DNA of 64,000 nucleotides from Gemmatimonas sp. UBA7669 (GTDB lineage: Bacteria > Gemmatimonadota > Gemmatimonadetes > Gemmatimonadales > Gemmatimonadaceae): the NCBI RefSeq assembly GCF_002483225.1, contig NZ_DLHL01000011.1, positions 124,001-188,000 on the forward strand, written 5' to 3'. The notes under the pieces were generated by a model. It worked only from the letters and a program-made list of their open reading frames with translations, had not been told where the DNA came from and searched no databases. This document shows, in pieces, positions 36,201-42,263 of this stretch. A program made the position numbers and the translations under genes. How positions within the stretch are numbered: position 1 is the first letter of the stretch; each line of letters starts with the position of its first letter.

Positions 36201-36525
36201 AGTACTTGTCAGTCATCGGCGTCCAGTTCTTGCCGCCGTCGGTGGTCTTGAAGACGCCGCCGCCCACGGTGCCCATCCAGTATTCCTGCGGACGGGCCAC
36301 CGAACCGGCCGCCGCCACCGAGCGACCGCCACGGTAGGGACCAATCTCACGCCAACGGATGGCGGACAGCGCGGCCGTGTCGAAGCCAGCCGCCAGGGCC
36401 GGCACTGCCGCCCGTTGGGCCACTACCGTCGGCCGCGTGGCCGCGGGACGGGTTTGGGCGGCGAGGGGGAAGAGAGGCAGGGCAGCCGTAACCAGGGCTG
36501 CCGTGCGCACGAACGCGTGCTTCAC
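33262..36525 (-). CDS. Secreted sortilin/BNR-repeat (VPS10-like) beta-propeller protein
   Basis: 1087 aa. The start is GTG at 36525, with SD GGAGGT 7 nt upstream; this gives a signal peptide MKHAFVRTAALVTAALPLFPLAAQ. At least eight Asp-box (S/T-x-D-x-G-x-T/K-W) repeats run through residues about 80-760 (for example KTTDGGKNWTPM, RSKDGGKSWQKV, RSDDAGATWQRV, VSRDGGKTWSNI, KTTDFGKTWTRI), forming a sortilin-type beta-propeller; the last third (about 850-1050) has a beta-sandwich (NYTVRLLVDGAPAGDARLVVRKDP) then a helical stretch. Such proteins are common in Gemmatimonadota and Bacteroidota and are often annotated as glycosyl hydrolases, but no catalytic residues were seen. It is divergent to the SPFH operon. 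Confidence 0.9.
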   Translation of the reverse strand: MKHAFVRTAALVTAALPLFPLAAQTRPAATRPTVVAQRAAVPALAAGFDTAALSAIRWREIGPYRGGRSVAAAGSVARPQEYWMGTVGGGVFKTTDGGKNWTPMTDKYFGGTIGAVAVAPSNPDVVYVGGGEFAIRGNVSHGDGMWKTTDGGKTWTNIGLNDTRQIAKVRVHPTNPDLVYVAAQGHVWGPNAERGIFRSKDGGKSWQKVLFRDDSTGAADLVMDPTNPNVLYAGFWQAHRKPWMLVSGGKGSGMFKTTDGGDTWTEITKNPGLPKGLWGNIGISVSGNGRRVYALIEADEGGVYRSDDAGATWQRVNDERKLRQRAWYYTKIYADPKNPDVVYASNVQFQVSRDGGKTWSNINTGHSDSHDLWIAPDDPNRMIEANDGGANVTTDGGKTFTDLDFATAQFYHVTTTNHFPYQICGAQQDNSTLCGPSRAPGGITIDMWKDAGGGESGFIAALPNNPDIVFAGSYGGYLTRKDMRTGMTRDVNPWPLNPMGHDAKDAKYRMQWTFPIVVSPHDPRTLYVGSSVLFKTTNEGDSYTAISPDLSRNDPRTLGPSGGPITKDQTSVEYYGTVFAIAESPVLKGTIWAGTDDGLVHVTRNGGVSWTNVTPPLLKEREWARISIIEASRFNAGTAYVAANRFQMDDNEPYLFKTTDFGKTWTRIDGSGKANGIPAHEFTRVIREDEVRPGLLFAGTERGIWASLDDGATWFSMQRNMPIVPVHDLAIKEGDLIAGTHGRSFYVIDDIGVLRQLSADVLAKKAHLFTPRPSYRINWGGGFGRGGDTQVGQNPPSGAIVYYWLKDKANKVTIEFRDSTGRTIKSFASDMQQAAAGPGGRRSVAGDRPPTNNVGMNTFSWNLREPDATTFPGMIMWAGVTNGPLVPPGNYTVRLLVDGAPAGDARLVVRKDPRSDATQADLVAQYKLLIAIRDRTTDANDAVRTVRNVRQQAVSRMNQVGADSARYAQLVKTLDQRISAMEAEIYQVKNQSGQDPLNYPIKVNNQIAALAGVVGSAEARPTKQSQQVFDLLTKELEGYLVELRKAYQELIPPIDEILKKNGHPAIEVKPADTPAARNTSAEEEMGV

Positions 36526-36664
36526 GGCTGAAACCTCCAAAGGTGGGAAAGAGCCCGTTCATCTGGCGTTAAGCTCTCTCTGGCAACGCTGGAGCGGGAG
36601 GGAGCGCTGAAAACCGGCCAATTCCGGCTGAAACCGGGACCAACCGACTGGCGTAGGCACTATC

Positions 36665-36680
36665 GAAGTGATATCACTTC
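36665..36680. promoter_or_regulatory. Perfect 16-bp palindrome upstream of the SPFH gene
   Basis: GAAGTGATATCACTTC is a perfect inverted repeat of 8-bp half-sites without a spacer, 39 bp upstream of the SPFH start and 139 bp from the divergent BNR gene start. It is a strong operator candidate. A ribbon-helix-helix protein encoded in the same operon could bind it, but this is inference. Confidence 0.6.
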
Positions 36681-36719
36681 AATACCAACCCGTTCCACTC
36701 CCCTCCAGGAGTTCCTGCA

Positions 36720-37589
36720 ATGCTCCGTGAAACGACCCCTCGCCCCACCCCCGGCATCCTGATGGCGGGTGTTCTCGTCCTCGGCATCGCGGCCGGGGCG
36801 GCGATCTTCATCTTTGGCGCCCGCTCCAAGAACCTGCCGCAGCTCTTCACCGGGCTGGGCGTTCTCACCGTGGCCTTTCTTGGTCTGCCTGGCCTCTTCA
36901 CCGTGGCCCCCAACGAAGGCAAGGTGCTGACCCTCTTTGGCAACTACCGCGGCACCGAGCGGCGCCCCGGGCTCTGGTGGGTCAATCCGTTCATGAGCAA
37001 GCAGACGGTGTCGCTGCGTGTGCGGAACTTCGAGACCAACAAGCTCAAGGTGAACGACGCGCGCTCGAACCCGGTGGAAATCGGCGCCATCGTGGTCTGG
37101 AAGGTCATCGACACGGCCGAAGCGGTGTTCGAGGTGAACGACTACGTACAATACGTGTCGGTGCAGAGTGAGTCGGCGCTGCGCGCGCTGGCCTCCTCGT
37201 ATCCCTACGATGCGCACGGCACCGACGAGATCACGCTCAGCACGCACACGGCGGAGGTATCCAAGGGGCTCATGGAAGCGCTGCACGAGCGGCTGGCCAA
37301 GGCCGGCGTGGACGTGATTGAAGCGCGCATCAGTCACCTGGCCTACGCGCCCGAGATCGCGGCGGCCATGCTGCAGCGCCAGCAGGCCAGTGCCATCGTG
37401 GCGGCGCGCCAGACCATCGTGGAAGGCGCGGTGGGCATGGTGGAGATGGCGCTCGACTCCCTGCGGGAGAAGAACATCATCGACCTCGATGGCGAGCGGC
37501 GCGCGGCCATGGTGAGCAACCTGCTCGTCGTGCTCTGCTCCGATCGTGCGGCGCAGCCGGTGGTGAACACCGGATCGCTGTACACCTGA
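36720..37589 (+). CDS. SPFH/band-7 domain membrane protein
   Basis: 289 aa. Two N-terminal hydrophobic helices (about 13-34 and 41-62), then a band-7/SPFH domain: VAPNEGKVLTLFGNYRGTERRPGLWWVNPF near residues 62-91, VRNFETNKLKVNDARSNPVEIGAIVVWKV near 101-129 and a helical, Ala/Gln-rich C-terminal part. Members oligomerise on the inner membrane and organise lipid microdomains or regulate proteases. SD AGGAG lies about 8 nt upstream of the ATG. The next gene, for a ribbon-helix-helix protein, follows after 24 bp, a pairing I recall from other bacteria. Confidence 0.9.
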   Translation: MLRETTPRPTPGILMAGVLVLGIAAGAAIFIFGARSKNLPQLFTGLGVLTVAFLGLPGLFTVAPNEGKVLTLFGNYRGTERRPGLWWVNPFMSKQTVSLRVRNFETNKLKVNDARSNPVEIGAIVVWKVIDTAEAVFEVNDYVQYVSVQSESALRALASSYPYDAHGTDEITLSTHTAEVSKGLMEALHERLAKAGVDVIEARISHLAYAPEIAAAMLQRQQASAIVAARQTIVEGAVGMVEMALDSLREKNIIDLDGERRAAMVSNLLVVLCSDRAAQPVVNTGSLYT

Positions 37590-37613
37590 ATCTCTTGACG
37601 GACCGACCGGATC

Positions 37614-37859
37614 ATGGCTGATCGCAAGTCGTTTCTCCTGCGCGTGGACCGCGAGGTGCTGGACGCGGTGCAGCGTTGGGCCAACGACGATCTGCGCAGC
37701 CTCAACGGGCAGATCGAATTTCTGCTGCGGCGCGCGCTCCGCGATGCGGGGCGCGCGCCGAAGGCCGGTCCTGCCGTGTCCCCTCAGCCGGACGACGCGT
37801 CGCCCGCGTCGGCCCGTGATTTGCCCTCACCTCCAGTGTCCGATTCGGAGTCGTCATGA
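37614..37859 (+). CDS. Arc-type ribbon-helix-helix protein
   Basis: 81 aa. Residues about 3-45 (KSFLLRVDREVLDAVQRWANDDLRSLNGQIEFLLRRAL) fit an Arc/HicB ribbon-helix-helix DNA-binding domain: a short beta strand with FLLRVD, then two helices. The remaining 36 residues are a Pro/Ala/Ser-rich tail. It is coupled to the SPFH gene upstream and overlaps the hydrolase downstream as ATGA. The perfect palindrome ahead of the operon is the natural candidate site for autorepression. No toxin gene is present, so a classic toxin-antitoxin role is unlikely. Confidence 0.78.
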   Translation: MADRKSFLLRVDREVLDAVQRWANDDLRSLNGQIEFLLRRALRDAGRAPKAGPAVSPQPDDASPASARDLPSPPVSDSESS

Positions 37860-39496
37860 TTTTCGTGCGTCTATCCCGCGGTGGTCGTTTGGTGTGGGGC
37901 ATGTTGGTGCTGGTGGTGCTGGCGCTCGCCGCCGGACTGCTCATGCCGCGTGCGATCCGCTCACAGTCGGCGCCGGCGTCCGGCAGCGGCGCGATGCAGT
38001 ACGTGTATCTGCTGGGCAAGGACACGCTCGCCACGGAACGCGTCACACTCACCAGTGAGGCGGCCCACGGTGTGCTGCAGTATCGCAATCAGCCGCGTGT
38101 GGAGTGGTCGCATGCGATGAGCAACGGGCGACTCGGCGCACTGACACTCAAGGTCTTTGCCCCGGGCGCTGCGGAGGGCGCCGCAGCGGTGCAGGAGTTT
38201 GTCTTCACGCCACAGGGCGACAGTGTGATTGTGTCCATCACGCAGGGCGGCCGCAGTCAGCAGCAGGTGGCGCGCAGCCAGGCTGGCGCGCTGCCGGTGA
38301 TGGGCCGGTCCGTGTTTCACACGGCGCTGCTCACCGCGCAGGCCAGGCGACTCGCGCTTGCGTCGGCGCCCCTGTTCATGACATCGGGCGGACAAACCAT
38401 GGAGGCCACGTTTGCCTTCCGTGGCGACACCAGCACCACCACGCTTGCCGGCCTGGCCATTCAGGCGGTGTGGTCGAACGGCGTGCCGGTTGAGATTCTG
38501 GTGCCCGCGCAGAATCTGCGGGCTGTGCGTGTCGCGTCGTCTGCGCCCGCGCTGCCCAGCACGGCCGAGGTCATCAGCTACGCCGCGCCAGCCAATGCGC
38601 CATATACGTCAGAAGACGTGATCATCCCCACGCCGCATGGTTTCTCTCTCGCCGGCACGCTCACGCGTCCGCGAGGTGTGAGTGGCCGAGTTCCGGTGGT
38701 GGTCACCATCAGCGGCAGCGGGCCGCAGGACCGGGACTCGCGCATCGCCACGGTGCGTGGCTACGCGCCGTTCCGTGATTTTGCCGATACGCTGGGACGC
38801 CGCGGCATTGCGGTGCTGCGCTACGACGACCGCGGTGTGGGTGCGAGCGGCGGCAAGGGTGCGCTGCGTGACACGGCCACCAGCGCCGACTTTGCCGACG
38901 ACGTGGCCAGTGTGGTGGCGTATCTGCGCACGCGGCCCGACGTGGACAGCACGCGCATCGCCCTCTTGGGCCACAGTGAAGGTGGACTGATTGCGCCGCT
39001 GGCGGCGGTGGCCGATGCGCGCGTTCGAGCGGTCGTGCTGCTGGCAGGGCCGGCGTACAATGGGCGGCGCATTCTGGAGTATCAGAACGGTCTGGGTATC
39101 GCAGCCGCACCCGGACTCAGCGATCGCCAGCGCGACTCGTTGCGCGCCACGGTGCCCGCCGCGCTCGATTCGCTGGCTCGCAGCAACCGGTGGATGGGCT
39201 ACTTCATGGCCACCGATCCGCTGGCCACAGTGCGTCGGCTGCGGCAGCCGGTGCTGATTGTACAGGGCGACACGGACATGCAGGTCACACCCGAGCAGGC
39301 GGATACGCTGGCCGCCACCATTCGGGCAGCGGGGAATCGTCAGGTCACGCTGCGGCGCTTTCCGAACACGAATCATCTGCTGCTCGATGACCCGTCGGGC
39401 GCGCCGCAGGGATACGCGCGACTGGCGACGGTGCGTGTGCGCCCCGAAGTGCTCGGCAGTGTCGCCGACTGGCTGGTGCAGACGCTCAGGCGCTGA
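37856..39496 (+). CDS. Secreted alpha/beta hydrolase with N-terminal accessory domain, paralogue A
   Basis: 546 aa. Signal-anchor or signal peptide (about 1-40), an N-terminal beta-rich domain (about 45-230, starting YVYLLGKDTLATE) and an alpha/beta hydrolase domain (about 245-546). GHSEGG near Ser374 is the nucleophile elbow; GDTDMQ carries the acid near 480 and NTNHLL the His near 510. The family resembles dienelactone hydrolase/prolyl oligopeptidase-type esterases; substrate unknown. The start overlaps the RHH gene stop. It is followed by a close paralogue and by a third gene with only the N-terminal domain. Confidence 0.85.
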   Translation: MIFVRLSRGGRLVWGMLVLVVLALAAGLLMPRAIRSQSAPASGSGAMQYVYLLGKDTLATERVTLTSEAAHGVLQYRNQPRVEWSHAMSNGRLGALTLKVFAPGAAEGAAAVQEFVFTPQGDSVIVSITQGGRSQQQVARSQAGALPVMGRSVFHTALLTAQARRLALASAPLFMTSGGQTMEATFAFRGDTSTTTLAGLAIQAVWSNGVPVEILVPAQNLRAVRVASSAPALPSTAEVISYAAPANAPYTSEDVIIPTPHGFSLAGTLTRPRGVSGRVPVVVTISGSGPQDRDSRIATVRGYAPFRDFADTLGRRGIAVLRYDDRGVGASGGKGALRDTATSADFADDVASVVAYLRTRPDVDSTRIALLGHSEGGLIAPLAAVADARVRAVVLLAGPAYNGRRILEYQNGLGIAAAPGLSDRQRDSLRATVPAALDSLARSNRWMGYFMATDPLATVRRLRQPVLIVQGDTDMQVTPEQADTLAATIRAAGNRQVTLRRFPNTNHLLLDDPSGAPQGYARLATVRVRPEVLGSVADWLVQTLRR

Positions 39497-39564
39497 GAGG
39501 CCACAACGCGTATTTTGCTGCTTGGTGGGTGGTTTCTCCCAACATTGACCCAATCGGAGTTTTC

Positions 39565-41208
39565 ATGTTTTTCGTTCGTTCTTCGCGTGGTGGTGGTTGC
39601 GTGTGGGGCATGGTGGTGACGGTGCTGACCGCCGTCGCCGGACTGTCAATGCCGCGTGCGGTACGCGCACAGTCTGCGCCGACAGCCGGTGACGGTGCGA
39701 TGCGGTATGTGTATTTGCGTGGCAACGACACTATAGCCACAGAAGCCATCACAATTGACCCGCGCGCGATTGCTGGCGTACTCGACCTGCGAGGGCAGGT
39801 GCGTATCGAGTGGCAGCATGTTGTATCGGCCGACGGCGTGACACTTGGTCCGCTGAACCTTTCGGTGTTTGCACCTGGTTCACCGAGTGGCAGTCCGGCA
39901 ATACAGCGCTTTGTATTCACTCAGGCTGCGGACAGCATGGTGATGGAAGGCACGGCGTCCGGCCTCTCGCAGCGGAAGGCTGCACCCTCTCGCTCTGGGA
40001 CCACCCCGTTGATCAATCAATCGGCGCTGCACATGGCGCTGATTACCTCTATGGCTCGAAAGCTTGGCCGCAGTACGCTGCCGATCTTTACGACAAATGA
40101 TGGGCAAACGATGGACCTTGCGGTTGCTGGTGCGGGAGACAGCACGGTCAGCACATTGGCGGGTCTGTCCATCGTAACTGAATGGCGGGACGGGGCTCCA
40201 CACCAAATACGCCTCGCCGCACAGAGATTGCGAATCGTGCGCACGGAGTCGGCGTCGAGCGTGGCGCCCTCCCCGACAACATTGAGCTACGCCGCGCCCG
40301 CCGACGCACCGTACATGTCCGAAGACGTGATCATTCCCACGCCGCATGGTTTCTCTCTCGCCGGCACACTCACGCGGCCACGTGGCGCACGTGGACCGGT
40401 GCCGGTGGTGGTCACCATCGGTGGCAGTGGGCCGCAGGATCGCGACTCGCGCAGCGCCACGGTGCGTGGCTACGCGCCGTTCCGTGATTTTGCCGATACG
40501 CTGGGCCGTCGTGGCATTGCCGTGCTGCGTTACGACGACCGCGGCGTGGGCGCGAGCGGTGGCCGGGGCGCGCTGCGCGATACGGCTACCAGTGCTGACT
40601 TTGCCGACGACGTAGCCAGCGTGGTGGCGTATCTGCGTACGCGCCAGGACGTCGATCCGCGGCGCATCGCCTTGGCAGGACACAGTGAGGGCGGCATCAT
40701 CGCACCTATGATCGCCGCGCGTGATTCTGGTATTGCCGCAGTCGTCCTGATTGCTGCACCGGCAGAGAAGGGGCGGGACATTGCGAAGCATCAGATTCGC
40801 ATCATGCTGGACGCCGACTCACTGTTGCCCCCCGCCCAGCGCGACTCGATCATCGGCACCGTGCCCGGTAGGCAAGACGTGGCGGTCCGCACGGCAGACC
40901 CGTGGACGCGTTTCTGGCTGACCTACGACCCCATCCCGGCGCTGCAGTTGATGAAGCAGCCGGTGCTCATCCTGCAGGGCGCAACGGATACTCAGGTGCC
41001 GGTAGACCAGGCGGGCTTGGTGCAACGTGCGCTCAGAGAGTCCGGCAACTCGAAGGTGACCGTCAGAGTCTTCCCGGAGGTCAATCACCTCATGGTGCAT
41101 GACACGTCTGGCCTCGTGTTCAACTATGGGAAGCTGAGGGACCTGCGAGTTCGTGGTGACGTACGGGGCGCACTGGCCGACTGGCTGGTGCAGACGCTCA
41201 GGCCCTGA
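39565..41208 (+). CDS. Secreted alpha/beta hydrolase, paralogue B
   Basis: 547 aa from the ATG at 39565, which is preceded by SD GGAG; this gives MFFVRSSRGGG as in paralogue A. Same layout: N-terminal domain (about 47-235, YVYLRGNDTIATE), then an alpha/beta hydrolase with nucleophile Ser374 in GHSEGG, acid in GATDTQV and His in VNHLMV. Residues about 250-385 are about 90 percent identical to paralogue A, at DNA level too, while the N-terminal domain and the C-terminal part are far more diverged and the N-terminal third is less GC-biased in its third positions. This suggests gene conversion or recombination limited to the core. Confidence 0.85.
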   Translation: MFFVRSSRGGGCVWGMVVTVLTAVAGLSMPRAVRAQSAPTAGDGAMRYVYLRGNDTIATEAITIDPRAIAGVLDLRGQVRIEWQHVVSADGVTLGPLNLSVFAPGSPSGSPAIQRFVFTQAADSMVMEGTASGLSQRKAAPSRSGTTPLINQSALHMALITSMARKLGRSTLPIFTTNDGQTMDLAVAGAGDSTVSTLAGLSIVTEWRDGAPHQIRLAAQRLRIVRTESASSVAPSPTTLSYAAPADAPYMSEDVIIPTPHGFSLAGTLTRPRGARGPVPVVVTIGGSGPQDRDSRSATVRGYAPFRDFADTLGRRGIAVLRYDDRGVGASGGRGALRDTATSADFADDVASVVAYLRTRQDVDPRRIALAGHSEGGIIAPMIAARDSGIAAVVLIAAPAEKGRDIAKHQIRIMLDADSLLPPAQRDSIIGTVPGRQDVAVRTADPWTRFWLTYDPIPALQLMKQPVLILQGATDTQVPVDQAGLVQRALRESGNSKVTVRVFPEVNHLMVHDTSGLVFNYGKLRDLRVRGDVRGALADWLVQTLRP

Positions 41209-41247
41209 CCCGATTCATCGCGCCCGACGGGGCGCTCGGTTACGACA

Positions 41248-41281
41248 CAGCGCCGAGGTCCACAGGACGACCTCGGCGCTG
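41248..41281 (+). terminator. Rho-independent terminator after paralogue B
   Basis: CAGCGCCGAGGTC, an 8-nt loop, then GACCTCGGCGCTG: a perfect 13-bp stem followed by ATTAGTTTT. It ends 14 bp before the start codon of the next gene, which therefore needs its own promoter or read-through. Confidence 0.85.
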
Positions 41282-41295
41282 ATTAGTTTTCCGGG

Positions 41296-41946
41296 ATGCG
41301 TCTTCCCTCCCGGCGATTGCTCGCCCCGCTTGGTCTGCTGATTCTGGCTGGCCTCAGTCCTGCGCGCCTGGGCGCGCAGACCGCGTCTGCCTCAACCGCC
41401 AGCTACGTATATCTGCGCGCTGGCGACACACTGGGCACCGAAGCGCTCAGCGTGCAGGCGGGGCAGTCCACGGGACGACTGGCCATGCGCAATCAGCCGC
41501 TCATCGAGTGGACGCACTACCGCCAGGCCAACAACCGGCTCGGTGCGCTGCGCATTCGGGTATTGCAAACGCCCACGAGTACCACGGCCATTCAGGACGT
41601 GACCTTTGCCATTGCCGGCGACTCGCTGCGCGTGGCCATCACCACCGGCAAGACGGTGAGCCAGCAGGCCGTGCAGGTGCCGATGCCCGACGTGGTGCCG
41701 TTGGTGAACGCCTCGGTGCTGCATACGGCCTTTGTGGCCGACTACGGCAAGCGCCGCGAGCTCGATCGCATCCCCGTCGTGCTCACCACCGGCGCGCAGA
41801 CGGCACTGGCGGAGCTCGCGCAGCAGAGCGGCAAGAGTGTGCTGACCCTCGGCAAGACCGTGTACACGATCACGTGGGCCAAGGACGGGTTGCCGGAGAC
41901 GGTGGATATTCCAAATCAGAATTCGCGGATAGTGCGCTTAAGGTGA
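41296..41946 (+). CDS. Stand-alone N-terminal domain of the hydrolase family (paralogue C)
   Basis: 216 aa: signal peptide about 1-27 (LLILAGLSPARLGAQ), then one domain beginning SYVYLRAGDTLGTEAL that aligns over its whole length with the N-terminal domains of the two hydrolases just upstream (shared YVYL..DTL.TE, R.QP..EW.H, LGAL, QN.R.VR). It stops exactly where the hydrolase domains of A and B would begin. No catalytic domain follows; a dispersed palindromic repeat begins about 22 bp later. It may be a free binding subunit or a truncated copy. The coding frame is intact. Confidence 0.75.
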   Translation: MRLPSRRLLAPLGLLILAGLSPARLGAQTASASTASYVYLRAGDTLGTEALSVQAGQSTGRLAMRNQPLIEWTHYRQANNRLGALRIRVLQTPTSTTAIQDVTFAIAGDSLRVAITTGKTVSQQAVQVPMPDVVPLVNASVLHTAFVADYGKRRELDRIPVVLTTGAQTALAELAQQSGKSVLTLGKTVYTITWAKDGLPETVDIPNQNSRIVRLR

Positions 41947-41968
41947 ACACAGCGGTCAAGGTCCGGGT

Positions 41969-42126
41969 GCGCGATCCGCAGTCCTGCGACGTGAGCCGTG
42001 GGTGATGGGTGTGAGTGGCTTGGCGGCGGGATCGCGCGATCCACAACTTCCGGATCGCGTGATGCGGAAGCATGAACCACGCAAACTCACCACCCACAGC
42101 TCACAGCCCAAGACTGCGGATGGCGC
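41969..42126. repeat. Dispersed palindromic repeat, copy 2 (full length)
   Basis: About 158 bp whose halves are imperfect inverted repeats: GCGATCCGCAGTC..GTGAGCCGTGGGTGATGGGTGTGAG..GGCGG on the left against CCGGATCGCGTGATGCGG..AACCACGC..ACTCACCACCCACAGCTCACAG..GACTGCGGAT on the right, with the central stem GCGCGATCC/GGATCGCG. Same family as 8199-8297, 53203-53358 and 53724-53802. It follows the truncated paralogue C; nothing else is seen between it and the next start codon at 42264 except a CCCGGG-stem hairpin near 42213-42236. Confidence 0.75.
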
Positions 42127-42263
42127 ACCCCGACCCCGACTGCTGTTCCGACAAGCGCCCGCCTCTAATCCCGAATTAACAACATTTCCCCCCGCGACCG
42201 CGTTATTTCGTCGTCCCGGGTGATCTTGCCCCGGGCGTCGTTTCCCACCGACAGCTCGGTACC

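Noticed and set aside
34486..36531. A 681-codon open frame on the plus strand opposite the BNR-repeat gene
   Set aside because: High GC with biased third positions keeps antisense frames open. The minus-strand protein has a signal peptide, SD and repeated Asp boxes; the antisense product has no domain features.
37614..37859. Toxin-antitoxin pair with the RHH protein as antitoxin
   Set aside because: No small toxin-like gene is adjacent. The partner genes are an SPFH membrane protein and secreted hydrolases.
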